Below are positions 34,065 to 43,460 of a stretch of 64,000 bases of DNA, piece after piece. Each line of letters opens with the position of its first letter. Position 1 is the stretch's first letter. The notes beneath the pieces are model-generated. The model worked only from the letters and a program-made list of their open reading frames with translations, had not been told where the DNA came from and ran no database searches. Origin of the DNA: Methanothrix soehngenii GP6 (GTDB lineage Archaea > Halobacteriota > Methanosarcinia > Methanotrichales > Methanotrichaceae); the NCBI RefSeq assembly GCF_000204415.1, contig NC_015416.1, forward strand, positions 1,364,001 to 1,428,000, in the 5' to 3' direction. Both the position numbers and the translations under genes were made by a program.

Positions 34065-37000
34065 TCAATCCGCCCTCTGGCGGCCGATATTTAATGCCTG
34101 AAGGGCGGCCCGGAGTTCATCGATCTGCACAGGCTTGGAGATATAGCCATCCATGCCGGCGTCCAGACATCTCTTCCGATCCCCCTCCAGAGCATAAGCG
34201 GTCATTGCCAGGATTCGGGGGCGATCAACTAGATCCATATCCAATATAGCCCTTGTCGCCTCCAGGCCATCCATCTTAGGCATCTGCACATCCATTAAAA
34301 CCACATCATAATGCTTATGGCTCAGAGCCTGAACCGCCTCTTCCCCGTTGGAGACCACATCTGCCTTGTATCCCAGCTTATTGAGCATGAGGAGAGCAAC
34401 TTTCATGTTGACCGGATTATCCTCAGCCAGCAGAATTTTCAAATCCCGGTGATCAACCTCCTGATAGCCGGGTTTTATCGCGCTTATCCTCTTGCCCGCC
34501 AGGATTCGATTGGATGCATCATCCCCGGATGATTCCTCAACCTTTATTTGGAAATGGAATGTGGAGCCGCTCCCCATCTCGCTCTCCACCCATATCCTTC
34601 CCCCCATCTGCTCCACCAGCATGCGACTGATGGCCAGGCCCAGGCCAGTGCCACCGTATTTTCTGCTGGTGGAGGCATCTACCTGGCTGAAGGAGTGAAA
34701 CAGCTTTTTCATGTCGCTTTTGGAGATGCCGATGCCGGTATCGGTCACTGAGAAGTGTAGCATTCCTGGTTCGTCACCCATCTTCACCTCAAGGGATACC
34801 ATGCCCCTTTCTGTGAACTTGACCGCATTGCCCAGGAGATTGACCAGGATCTGCTGCAGCCGGACTGAGTCTCCAACTACGGTCTGAGGGACGAGATCAT
34901 CCAGATAGAACCCCATCTCCAGACCCTTCTCAGCCGCCTTTGCCGCCACCATGTTGATAGATCTATCAATGCACTTGCGCAGGGAGAAGGGCTCGAGCTC
35001 CAGCTTCATCTTTCCCTCGTTGATCTTGGAGAAGTCGAGGATATCATTGATGATGCTCAGCAAGGCATCGCCGCTGCTGTGAATGGTCTGCACGTAATCG
35101 CGCTGCTCAGGCGACAGATTGGTTTCCAGCAGCAAGCCGGCAAGACCGATAACAGAGTTCATGGGAGTGCGTATCTCATGGCTCATGTAGGCCAAAAATT
35201 CCCCCATCGAGCGGGATGCTGCATCCGCTGCCTGCTGAGCCTGAAGAAGCTTCTTTTCCGTCTCCTTATGCTCTAACATCTCCTCGTTGAGGGCCCTGTT
35301 GATCCTCAAAAGCCAGGCAGTCCTCTCTGATACCCTCATCTCCAGCTCTTCCTGGGTCCTTTTCCGCACATCCTCTGCCAGCTTCCTCTCAGTGATATCA
35401 TGGATGAAGCCCTCAAGGGCGAGAAGCTTTCCAGAGGCGTCAAAGATCCCCTGACCATGTTCCCAGACCCATTTCGTTTCTGAGCCTGCATTAATCCGGT
35501 AGGTGAGACGGAACGGAGTTCCCTTTTCCGTTTCCTGCTGGATTTCACTCCAGACGCGATCCCGGTCATCAGGATGGATCAGATCGGCATACGAAATTGC
35601 GCTATTATGAAGAAGCTCGGGTGATGGGCGGCCGGTCAGCTCCAGGCATCCATCGCTTACAAACTCCATGGTCCTTTGGCGATCGTTCCTGCAGCGATAA
35701 GCCATCCCAGGCAGATTGCTCATAAGGGTGGTGAGCATTCTCTTGCTCTCCCTCAGGGCCACCTCAGTCCGCCGGCGCAGCAAAGCATTTCCTATGCTTT
35801 CCGCTGCCGCCTGTAGAATTGCTACCTCGTTCTCCGTCCACCGCCGCTCAAAATGGCAGTCATCAATGGAGATGACGGCGCAAAAACGCCTCTCGATGAA
35901 TACAGGCAGAAGGAGAAAGGAGATGATACCGTTATCCTCCAGGAGCTTCCGTCCCGGATCGATGACCTTGGATGTTATGCCCTGAATGGGATTGCCGCGG
36001 GAGAGAGCATCCTGCCATCCGATGAATTGGTCCCAGGAGATCCTTCCCCGGAATGGCTCTGCAGGCTCCCTAAGCCACTGGATCGACTCCTCAAATACGG
36101 ACTCGGTGCCCGTCCATTCAGCGCTCTCCAGGATCGTAATCCGATCAGAGCCTATTGAAATCCCCAGAATTCCCAGAGCTTTCTTGATAGCATCAGGATC
36201 GGTGGCAAGAAGATGATTTGTGGTGGCGGTGGCCACCCTCCTGAGCAGCAGGTCCCGCTGGCGCAGCTCCTCCTCGGTCCTGCGCTTCTGAATGAGCTTG
36301 TGCATGCCGCTCATGAGCAATGTGAGCTGGCGCACATCGGCATCATTATATTCCTCCTCCTTATTGCCGACTGCAGCTACGATGGCGATCTTTCCCTTAT
36401 CCATGATGGGAACGCTGATATATCGCAGGACCCAAGCCTCATCCGGCGAGAGGTGAGATTTGCCGCAATAAATGGAATTGTCATTGACGATCACCGCTCG
36501 ACGCCTTTTCAGGGACTCGCCCCAGAGGCAGGGCTCACCCAGATGATATGCCATCTTGCTCCGATCCGCGCCATCCTCAGGCAGGGGATCTTTGGACCAG
36601 TGGCTCATGAAAATGATGCCCTCGCTTTCATCCATAAAGGTGAGATAGCCAAATCTCGAGCCAGTGAGCTTTGCACCCGCTTGAATAGCATAGTCGGCAA
36701 GCTCCTTGAGGAAGGCTTCATCCATCGGATTAAGCTGGAGCAATGCCCCCAGCCCCGACTCATCTAAAAGCAGTGCCTCTTCAGCCCTCATGCTATCGGA
36801 TAAATGGCAGAAGTTGGCCAGGAAATAGACTGAACCTCCAGAGTACGCCGCGATCCTGGTGCAGATCATCTCTGCAGTATAATATTGTCCGTCAGTCCCC
36901 TGTATGGGCAGCTCTCCCTGCCAATTCCCTTGGGATAGAAGGACAGGAATGATCACCTCTCGCAGCTTGCTTTTGCCATCCTCATTGGTGAAATCGAATA

Positions 37001-37673
37001 TTGACCAGCCCATCACAGGAGAGGCATCATCATATCCACAGCTTTGAAGGAGGAGGGGATTTACATACTCGATCCTGCCCTCGAAATCAAATAAAACGAT
37101 CGCTGTTGGAGAGCTTTCCACCGACTGCACCATTCTTTGCAGCTGGATCTGGGCTATCCTTCGCTCGGTTACATCCTTGATGCAGCCTGCCACACCCAGA
37201 GTCCTTCCGTCTTCGTCTTGCCAGGGATAGTAGACGTAATCAAGATATTGCTCCATCCCATCCTTCGAGATATGGACCTCGCCCCGGGCGGGATTCCCAG
37301 TCTCTATCACCCTCTCTTTGATCCTCCTTTGCCGATCTGCCTCCGCTGGCGAAAAAATGTCCTCATCCGTCTTTCCCAGGGCCAGCAAGCCATCCATTCC
37401 AGGAGGCCTCTCAAATGAAAGCCAGGTGTAGCGAAGACCTCGATCCTGCAAAAAGAGGCAGCAAGGATTATCTGAAATCAGATCATCTAGGAGGGTATTG
37501 CCAAGATTACTGCTATTTGGCTCACATAAACGGGCAGAGATCCTATCCAGATCGCTCTTAAAGAGGGCGATCCGCGACTGATCATCACCCTCGCCATTCG
37601 TGCAACTATCTATGCGCCACTGCATCTGACCGATCATCTCTTCAAGATCCCAATGCCCAAAGCTCCTCTCCAA
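34065..37673 (-). CDS. Large PAS/GAF hybrid sensor histidine kinase with receiver domain
   Basis: 1202 residues, no membrane helix. Domains in order: PAS (about 65-175, ends CIKDVTERR), PAS (about 185-295), two GAF-like domains (FLKELADYAIQAGAKLTGSRFGYLTFMD, then the region with FVERRFCAVISIDDCHF), PAS (NLPGMAYRCRNDRQRTMEFVSDGCLELTGR), a coiled coil (EELEMRVSERTAWLLRINRALNEE), HisKA (MSHEIRTPMNSVIG), HATPase (NLLGNAVKFTERG, DTGIGIS, GTGLGLAIS) and a receiver (LLAEDNPVNMK, Asp in VLMDVQMPKMDG). The C-terminal half is closely related to the kinase at 27479-29461. No partner regulator is nearby. Confidence 0.93.
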   Translation of the reverse strand: MERSFGHWDLEEMIGQMQWRIDSCTNGEGDDQSRIALFKSDLDRISARLCEPNSSNLGNTLLDDLISDNPCCLFLQDRGLRYTWLSFERPPGMDGLLALGKTDEDIFSPAEADRQRRIKERVIETGNPARGEVHISKDGMEQYLDYVYYPWQDEDGRTLGVAGCIKDVTERRIAQIQLQRMVQSVESSPTAIVLFDFEGRIEYVNPLLLQSCGYDDASPVMGWSIFDFTNEDGKSKLREVIIPVLLSQGNWQGELPIQGTDGQYYTAEMICTRIAAYSGGSVYFLANFCHLSDSMRAEEALLLDESGLGALLQLNPMDEAFLKELADYAIQAGAKLTGSRFGYLTFMDESEGIIFMSHWSKDPLPEDGADRSKMAYHLGEPCLWGESLKRRRAVIVNDNSIYCGKSHLSPDEAWVLRYISVPIMDKGKIAIVAAVGNKEEEYNDADVRQLTLLMSGMHKLIQKRRTEEELRQRDLLLRRVATATTNHLLATDPDAIKKALGILGISIGSDRITILESAEWTGTESVFEESIQWLREPAEPFRGRISWDQFIGWQDALSRGNPIQGITSKVIDPGRKLLEDNGIISFLLLPVFIERRFCAVISIDDCHFERRWTENEVAILQAAAESIGNALLRRRTEVALRESKRMLTTLMSNLPGMAYRCRNDRQRTMEFVSDGCLELTGRPSPELLHNSAISYADLIHPDDRDRVWSEIQQETEKGTPFRLTYRINAGSETKWVWEHGQGIFDASGKLLALEGFIHDITERKLAEDVRKRTQEELEMRVSERTAWLLRINRALNEEMLEHKETEKKLLQAQQAADAASRSMGEFLAYMSHEIRTPMNSVIGLAGLLLETNLSPEQRDYVQTIHSSGDALLSIINDILDFSKINEGKMKLELEPFSLRKCIDRSINMVAAKAAEKGLEMGFYLDDLVPQTVVGDSVRLQQILVNLLGNAVKFTERGMVSLEVKMGDEPGMLHFSVTDTGIGISKSDMKKLFHSFSQVDASTSRKYGGTGLGLAISRMLVEQMGGRIWVESEMGSGSTFHFQIKVEESSGDDASNRILAGKRISAIKPGYQEVDHRDLKILLAEDNPVNMKVALLMLNKLGYKADVVSNGEEAVQALSHKHYDVVLMDVQMPKMDGLEATRAILDMDLVDRPRILAMTAYALEGDRKRCLDAGMDGYISKPVQIDELRAALQALNIGRQRAD

Positions 37674-37845
37674 TTAAAATCCATTATATTTCAGCTCTTC
37701 AGTTCATTAACATATCAACTCCTTAATCAATGTATTGAATGCACCTTATAACGTATTCAAAATCGATGAAGCCCTCTGGTCTAAGCTTCGAGCTAATCAT
37801 AGTAGAAAAATGTTTATTTCATTCCATTTAAAAAAATTCATACCC

Positions 37846-38352
37846 TCAGAAGGACGTCTCTAGCAGCTGGATCAAATCCTCGGTATTGTGCCTTGATATC
37901 AGATCCAACAACTTATCGTTCTGCCGATAAAAATGCCTAATTTCCTCAATCCTCTGCATGACCGATGGGTCTGGACTCTCCCAGGCCCTCAGATCTGCCT
38001 CCGTTCGGTCAAGTGCATTCAGTATGCATTGCAGATTCTGGCGGATGTTGGCTATCATATCTCCCCTCAATGAATCGGCATCTGTGACGGGAATATAGTG
38101 ATATCTCTTATCGCCCGGTATGACCACCCTCTTGACCAGGCCTATCCTCTCTAAGATGCCCATATTGGTGCTAACCGTGGACTTGCTGTAGCCAGTCTCC
38201 TCCACCAGCTGGTCCATGGACAGGGGAACACCCGTCAGAAAGAGTGTGCCCTGCAAAACCCCAACTGCATCACAGCAGCCGCGGTTATTGGCCCCTTTGA
38301 CACAGGCATCTATCATATGCCTCTTCAAGACGGCTCTTGCCTCTTGCTCCAT
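37846..38352 (-). CDS. GbsR/MarR-type winged-helix regulator
   Basis: 168 residues from ATG 38352 (MEQEARAVLKRHMID). An AGATAAAAG TATA element about 27 nt upstream supports this start and a leaderless mRNA. The winged helix reads GVLQGTLFLTGVPLSMDQLVEETGYSKSTVSTNMGILERIGLVKRVVIPGDKRYHYIPV, matching GbsR-like regulators. A helical C-terminal dimer region follows. Two cysteine sites (CVKGANNRGCC) near residue 18-28 might sense redox or metal. It is divergent from the RND exporter, which it probably controls. Confidence 0.85.
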   Translation of the reverse strand: MEQEARAVLKRHMIDACVKGANNRGCCDAVGVLQGTLFLTGVPLSMDQLVEETGYSKSTVSTNMGILERIGLVKRVVIPGDKRYHYIPVTDADSLRGDMIANIRQNLQCILNALDRTEADLRAWESPDPSVMQRIEEIRHFYRQNDKLLDLISRHNTEDLIQLLETSF

Positions 38353-38485
38353 CAATATAGAGAAGACCACAACTTTTATCTATCTTTCGCATGTTTCGAT
38401 TGGTCGATAATATCCGAACTTTTGCCATGCTGGCTCGGGAAGATCCCGGGCTATGGCAGTTCAAAGAGGAAACGAGGCATATGCA

Positions 38486-40831
38486 ATGAACGGCTCAGAA
38501 CAGCTCGGCCGGTGGATCTCAGACAATCCCATTATTATCATCTTTGCCACACTGCTCATCACCCTCAGCGCCGTCCACTATGCCCAACAGATCGAGATGC
38601 AAGGGCTGACCACCGAAAGCATGGTGGGCAAGGACTCCGCCCTTTATCAGGTCTATGACCATCTCTATGTGCAGAACTTTGGAACCGCATCCATCGCCGT
38701 ATTGATCGAGGCGGATGATGTGGCAAAGCCAGAGGTCCTCCGGTCGATGCTCACCTTCTCCGATAAGATGAAAGAGGCTCCGGATGTCCTCTCCGTCACC
38801 AGCATAGCCGATATAGTGGCCGATACAGAGAAAGAGAGCAGCGGAATAAGAGCCATTCCCGATCAGGAGAGGATAGATGAGATCCTGTCCGCGGACGATC
38901 TCATATTGGCGGCTATATTGCCCGATCGCAGCCATACCATGCTCTCCATAGAGCTGCCGGTCTCCCTCACGGAAAGCGAGCAAGGGGAGCTGTACCAGGA
39001 GACAAAAGGCCAGCTGCTGTTGGCCAGCTTTCCTGCTGACACCAGGCTGACGGTCACCGGCGATCCTGCCCTGATGAATTCGATAACTGCAGAGATGGCC
39101 GAGAGCAACGGTCCCATTCTTCTCCTGGCAGCTTTTCTGATGATCGTGGCATTGCTGATCACCTTCAACCAGGTGAAGTGGTCCCTACTTCCTATACCAA
39201 TCGTCTTCCTGGGAGTTGGCTGGACCTTCGGTGCCATGGGCCTCTTGCATATACCATTCACCATGGTGTCGATGTCCGCATTTCCAGTCCTGATAGGCAT
39301 AGGCATCGACTATGCCATCCAGTTCCAAAACCGGATAAATGAGGAGTTCACTCGCACCGGCCAGCCGCAAAAAGCGGTGGTAGAAACGGTCAAACACGTC
39401 ACCAAACCGGTGATCATCGCCCTGATCATAACCTCCATTGGCTTTATCTCTCTGCTCACATCCTCCATCCCCATGATCAGGGACTTCGGATTGCTCTGCT
39501 TGATCGGACTGATCCTCTGCTTCCTCTCTGCCCTCTTCGTGGGGGTGACCATCCTCTACATTGCCGTGGGAAAGCGCTTGAACCACCAGCCAATAGATAA
39601 GCATTCGACCCAAGATACGAATGCAGGCGACCGGGGAGAAGGCAGCCGGAGGGAAGAGGAGACGATCTTTGAGAGGATGCTGGATGGAATCTCAGGCTTT
39701 TGCATTGAGAGGTGGCAGCTCGTTTTGGCTTTAGCCCTACTTCTTTCCCTGGCCGGCATATATTCAGATACCCAGGTCCCCGTGGACACCGACTTCAAGA
39801 ACTATGTGCCCCAGGATCTGCCTCCTCTGATAGATTACTGGCATATGAGCGAGACCTTCGGGGGCACTGACAGCATCCAGCTGCTGGTGCAGGCCGATGA
39901 TGTCACCGATCCGCGGGTGCTGGAGTGGATGGAGGAGTTCTCCATCTATCTGAAAGGCTCCAGAGATCAGATATTGGGATATACGAGCATTGCCAGCCTG
40001 ACAAAAGAGGCAAACCAGGGAACTCTCCCCACGGATAGGACAATCATCCGCACGCTAATCGAGGCCCTTCCTGCCAATTGGCGGGATATATACCTGGATG
40101 GACACAACACCGCCATAATCGACCTCAATGTAGGCCAGACCATAACCAACCTGGGCACCGAGGGCTCAGACCGGCTGATGAAAGAGATCGATAAAGACAT
40201 CGCCTGGAATCCTCCTCCCGCAGGGGTCTCGGTGAGAATGACTGGAGACGCAGTGGTGATGACCACGGTCATAACCGCCCTGACCAAAGGAAGAACAGAG
40301 ATGACTCTCTTCGGACTCTTGCTGATATTCATTGTGCTCTTGGCGATTTACCGGGATCTGATAAAGGCCTTGCTTCCTGTGCTTCCCATGCTGGTGGTGA
40401 TAGGCTGGATGGGTGGTGTGATGTACATATCAGGCATGAAATACACCCCTCTTACTGCGTGCCTGGGAGCCCTGATCCTGGGAGTAGGATCAGAGTACGC
40501 CATCCTGATGATGGAGCGGTTCTATGAAGAGCTGGAGAAGATCGGCGAACCTAGAAAGGCCCTCTCCACAGCCACCAGGGCCATAGGCTCGGCATTGATC
40601 GCCTCAGGGCTTACCACCATATTCGGATTTGCCGCCTTGATATCATCCCCATTTCTGATCACCAATAACTTCGGCATGGTGACCGTTCTGGCCATAGTCT
40701 TCGCCCTGGCCACCACCTTCACCGTATTTGTGGTGCTGATCTACCGCATGGAATTGAGAAGAGAGCTAGTGAAGAATGCAATTGCCGGAATATTCAAAGC
40801 CTTCCGGCTCATCCGTCCAGAGGAGAGCTGA
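38486..40831 (+). CDS. RND-superfamily exporter (HAE3/MMPL type)
   Basis: About 781 residues from ATG 38486 (MNGSEQLGRWIS). Two repeated halves, each with one membrane helix, a large extracytoplasmic domain, then a block of five helices: GPILLLAAFLMIVALLITF..FPVLIGIGIDYAIQFQNRI in the first half and TEMTLFGLLLIFIVLLAIY..LGALILGVGSEYAILMMERF in the second. The GIGIDYAI / GVGSEYAI motifs mark the proton-relay helix of the HAE3/MMPL group. The substrate is probably hydrophobic (lipid, hopanoid-like or drug), but this is inferred from the family. Confidence 0.92.
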   Translation: MNGSEQLGRWISDNPIIIIFATLLITLSAVHYAQQIEMQGLTTESMVGKDSALYQVYDHLYVQNFGTASIAVLIEADDVAKPEVLRSMLTFSDKMKEAPDVLSVTSIADIVADTEKESSGIRAIPDQERIDEILSADDLILAAILPDRSHTMLSIELPVSLTESEQGELYQETKGQLLLASFPADTRLTVTGDPALMNSITAEMAESNGPILLLAAFLMIVALLITFNQVKWSLLPIPIVFLGVGWTFGAMGLLHIPFTMVSMSAFPVLIGIGIDYAIQFQNRINEEFTRTGQPQKAVVETVKHVTKPVIIALIITSIGFISLLTSSIPMIRDFGLLCLIGLILCFLSALFVGVTILYIAVGKRLNHQPIDKHSTQDTNAGDRGEGSRREEETIFERMLDGISGFCIERWQLVLALALLLSLAGIYSDTQVPVDTDFKNYVPQDLPPLIDYWHMSETFGGTDSIQLLVQADDVTDPRVLEWMEEFSIYLKGSRDQILGYTSIASLTKEANQGTLPTDRTIIRTLIEALPANWRDIYLDGHNTAIIDLNVGQTITNLGTEGSDRLMKEIDKDIAWNPPPAGVSVRMTGDAVVMTTVITALTKGRTEMTLFGLLLIFIVLLAIYRDLIKALLPVLPMLVVIGWMGGVMYISGMKYTPLTACLGALILGVGSEYAILMMERFYEELEKIGEPRKALSTATRAIGSALIASGLTTIFGFAALISSPFLITNNFGMVTVLAIVFALATTFTVFVVLIYRMELRRELVKNAIAGIFKAFRLIRPEES

Positions 40832-40922
40832 AATGATTCCCATCATTTCGAGATTCTATATTGCCGGTCAGGATCATAATCATCTGCTGCGGATGTCATA
40901 ACCGAATATCATAATAAGTCAA

Positions 40923-40947
40923 GATTGCTATATATAAGTAGCAAGAT
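40923..40947 (+). promoter_or_regulatory. Strong TATA box centred in an inverted repeat
   Basis: TTGCTA (40925-40930) and TAGCAA (40939-40944) form a perfect 6-bp inverted repeat with an 8-nt spacer, and the TATA box TATATATAA (40929-40937) fills that spacer. A regulator bound to the repeat would block TBP. The promoter points into the gap between two convergent protein genes, so it would serve the RNA candidate at about 40957-41100. Confidence 0.5.
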
Positions 40948-40956
40948 ACCCAAGAT

Positions 40957-41100
40957 CCACTGTTAATATGCAGGTCGACATTAAATGACTAAATAGAATT
41001 AGGGCGATTTGGGGAGAAAACATCTCTGAAAGTCCGGCATAAGGGCAACCCGCAAAGCGAAAGGCTGCCGGATGTTTTCCGGCTGTTCGGCCTCGATCGT
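40957..41100 (+). ncRNA. Candidate non-coding RNA with two mutually exclusive hairpins
   Basis: No ORF longer than a few codons fits this 300-nt gap. GAGAAAACATCTC forms a small hairpin at about 41013-41026. TCCGGC occurs twice (41033-41038 and 41078-41083) and GCCGGA once between them (41067-41072). GCCGGA can pair with either copy, giving a larger hairpin that encloses AAGGGCAACCCGCAAAGC or a short hairpin with loop TGTTT. This is the geometry of a conformational switch. The transcript limits are inferred from the TATA box. Confidence 0.45.
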
Positions 41101-41132
41101 ATCAAATTTTGCAGCTTATATGAGCTTCACCC

Positions 41133-41687
41133 TCAGGTCATGGCCATGAGCTCAAGCTTCATCCGGTCAGATTCACCAGTCCCAGATGAGGATTCTACCT
41201 TTTGCGTATCCTCATCGGAGACATAGGACAAATAGAGCTTACGCCTCTTGCCCTGGCTCATCTTGACGTGCTTGGGATCAAGCTCCAAAGCGCGCTTCAT
41301 CACGCTTATGACCGTTGTCTTATTCAGACCTAGCATGTCCACCAGCTCGCTGGTGGTGTATCTGCCCGGCTTCTCCGCCATGATATCGATCAGAGATCGG
41401 GCATGATTATCCAGGGCCTTACCATCGCCTGCGCCTGACTCCACTGCAGCAGAAGGCCGGGCCTGCCTGGTGCGAAACTGGCTCTTCAGGTCGGATACCT
41501 CTTTGGATAAGCGGTCAACCTGATCGATCAGCCTGCCCAAAAGCTCGACATCGCTCTTCTTAGAGTCCATGTCCTGGGACATCTTGTCGATAGCGGAGAC
41601 GAGCATTATCATAGCCTGTGCTTCTCGACGATCTCTTTCAATCTCTTCGGCCTTTGTTTTGTATAGCTCTAAAAGCTCTTCGAACAT
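41133..41687 (-). CDS. Coiled-coil protein with C-terminal winged helix
   Basis: 184 residues. The first 90 are highly charged heptad-like helices (ELYKTKAEEIERDRREAQAM, DVELLGRLIDQVDRLSKEVSDLK). A linker follows, then a DNA-binding wHTH from about 95 to 150 (HARSLIDIMAEKPGRYTTSELVDMLGLNKTTVISVMKRALELDP), with an SDEDTQKVESSSGTGESDR tail. It is probably a DNA-binding protein that dimerises through the coiled coil. It is transcribed towards the RND gene and its 3' end abuts the RNA candidate. No known family name. Confidence 0.75.
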   Translation of the reverse strand: MFEELLELYKTKAEEIERDRREAQAMIMLVSAIDKMSQDMDSKKSDVELLGRLIDQVDRLSKEVSDLKSQFRTRQARPSAAVESGAGDGKALDNHARSLIDIMAEKPGRYTTSELVDMLGLNKTTVISVMKRALELDPKHVKMSQGKRRKLYLSYVSDEDTQKVESSSGTGESDRMKLELMAMT

Positions 41688-41766
41688 TTATTGGCTACTC
41701 CTAGTATCTTCTAGTTCAATCTCATTTCGAAGCGAATTAAAAGGTTGCCGGACAGAGGGTCAACTG

Positions 41767-42630
41767 TCAAGGTATATAATACTTTTCTTGTAGTTCGCCT
41801 TGTCGGGAAGGAGTAGATTCGTTCTGGCCGATAGATCCAGATTCTTTAATGACTCGGGGAAGGTCACGGATGCTCTTGATGATGACACTAGCGGAATCCA
41901 GCAACCTGGGAGAGGGGCGAGTGTGCTGCTCCACCGTCAAAACTCCCAGGTCTGCCGCCTTCAAGGCATAGATATCATTCAAGCCATCGCCAACCATGAC
42001 CACATGGCCATACCTTTCCTTGAGCTCTGCTACAATCTCCTTCTTCCGCCAGGGGTTGGCTACTGGATTCATTCGCGATGGATCTATGCCCAGATCGTCC
42101 AGGCTGTTCAGGCTCCTTCTGCTATCTCCTGAGGCTAGATAAACATCTGCGCCCATAGCCTTTAAATCAAGCAGTACCCTCTCCAATCCAGGAAATGGAA
42201 TGCCACCAGTGCTGATTGCATAGGCGATCTCTCCATGATCATGGTCAACGATGAATCCTGCAGTGCGATAGTTCCCCGGGCATTTCGCTTTCACTATTGC
42301 ACAGGCCTCCTGCAGCTCGCGCATCTTGACCGGAGAGCTCTTCAGAATCCTCAAGACCTCATCTGGGGAGATCTGAGAGGATGAGCAGCTGATCTTGATG
42401 CAATCCTCGCGACCCAAGACCAGCACTCTGATGGGATGGTCGGGATTGCAGGATATTATCATATCCGGATCGATCTGAGGCACTACCAGTGCCCGGCCAC
42501 TCTTCTCCATGATAAGCTCCCAGGTGACGACCTTCTCCAGGATAATATCTCCTGGTATGTCCTTGGCCACGCGATACATCCTCATAATGGTCCCTGCTAC
42601 ATCCATGACCACAGCGAGATCCCCTGACAT
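41767..42630 (-). CDS. HAD-superfamily hydrolase, P-type-ATPase-like motifs
   Basis: About 287 residues from MSGDLAVVMDVAGTIMRMY; a longer frame starts at 42663. HAD motif I is DVAGTI (DxxGT), motif II is YLASGDSRR, and motif III/IV is VVMVGDGLNDIYALKAADLGVLTVEQHTRPS, as in the phosphorylation domains of P-type ATPases. A cap region sits between motifs I and II (about 40-160). No membrane segments, so it is a soluble phosphatase or phosphatase-like protein. The substrate is unknown. It lies 79 nt upstream of the wHTH gene on the same strand. Confidence 0.82.
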   Translation of the reverse strand: MSGDLAVVMDVAGTIMRMYRVAKDIPGDIILEKVVTWELIMEKSGRALVVPQIDPDMIISCNPDHPIRVLVLGREDCIKISCSSSQISPDEVLRILKSSPVKMRELQEACAIVKAKCPGNYRTAGFIVDHDHGEIAYAISTGGIPFPGLERVLLDLKAMGADVYLASGDSRRSLNSLDDLGIDPSRMNPVANPWRKKEIVAELKERYGHVVMVGDGLNDIYALKAADLGVLTVEQHTRPSPRLLDSASVIIKSIRDLPRVIKESGSIGQNESTPSRQGELQEKYYIP

Positions 42631-42758
42631 CAGCCATGAGTTTGGGCAAAGGAATGAGATCAAACTATCGCCCCCCCCAGTGCAATAACTTTTTTATCTA
42701 GAAGATCCAAATAGATCTCCAGTAAGAAAAATGGGGTAGGATTACGAGGGGAGTAGCG

Positions 42759-43460
42759 TTGGCTTTGTTGCTGATATTCCTCTTCACCCTGGAGCAAACT
42801 GGCATAGCATCTGCTCTATCCGGGCAGGTCCAGGAGGGGGAGTTCACCAACGGCCTGAAGGTGGCAGGAACGGGCTATTTCGAGGTTGGCGTCTCAGTAA
42901 AGGACAGAAACCTGGCTTTGGAGTATAACAGCTTCATGACCGGTGACGGCGACCTGGAGATGGATACGGGAACCGTTGAATCCCAGAGAGCTGGGCGGAT
43001 GCCGGGCATGAGCAATGACTCAACTATTCCCCTGAACCTCTGGGAGAACACTCGGATCACCTACTCCGGCACCACCCCAATGGTGGGAACCAAGTACATC
43101 AACTCCAAATCCTTCTGGGGAGGAATAGGAGCTGAGGTTCAGGAGTCCTTCTCCGTCACCGAGATGGAGAGGGAAGGAAGCACATTCTTCGCCTCCACAA
43201 ATCCTTCCTCTTATACCGCTGACCCGAATGAGATCGCACGGCTCCTCAGCACCAGCCCGGTTGACTCGGTAGGCATATCGACCAGGAACTCGTTTAATGG
43301 AACCTGGCAGACCGATGCCCATCTGCACAAGATGTTCTCCAAGGATGTCAAGGTGCACGAGTCCTTTACCGGCACGTTCGATGTGGAAAAGAGGCTGGTC
43401 TTCCGGGACGATCCAGCTAAGGAGAAGCGAGAGGCGGGATGCGAGGGCATAGACTGCTAG
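42759..43460 (+). CDS. Secreted hypothetical protein
   Basis: About 233 residues starting with TTG 42759, chosen because GAGGGGAG lies 6 nt upstream and no other start fits the signal peptide (ALLLIFLFTLEQTGIASA). The mature protein is rich in Ser, Thr, Gly and strands, with alternating blocks such as GYFEVGVSVKDRNLALEYNSF and KDVKVHESFTGTFDVEKRLVF, suggesting a beta-sandwich or surface protein. It has only two cysteines, near the end (GCEGIDC). No family recognised. Confidence 0.7.
   Translation: MALLLIFLFTLEQTGIASALSGQVQEGEFTNGLKVAGTGYFEVGVSVKDRNLALEYNSFMTGDGDLEMDTGTVESQRAGRMPGMSNDSTIPLNLWENTRITYSGTTPMVGTKYINSKSFWGGIGAEVQESFSVTEMEREGSTFFASTNPSSYTADPNEIARLLSTSPVDSVGISTRNSFNGTWQTDAHLHKMFSKDVKVHESFTGTFDVEKRLVFRDDPAKEKREAGCEGIDC

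Noticed and set aside
41033-41075. Possible c-di-GMP (GEMM) riboswitch, because of AAGGGCAACC and GCAAAG segments
   Set aside because: The GAAA-capped P1b helix, the second helix and the correct spacing are missing, and no suitable downstream gene exists on that strand.
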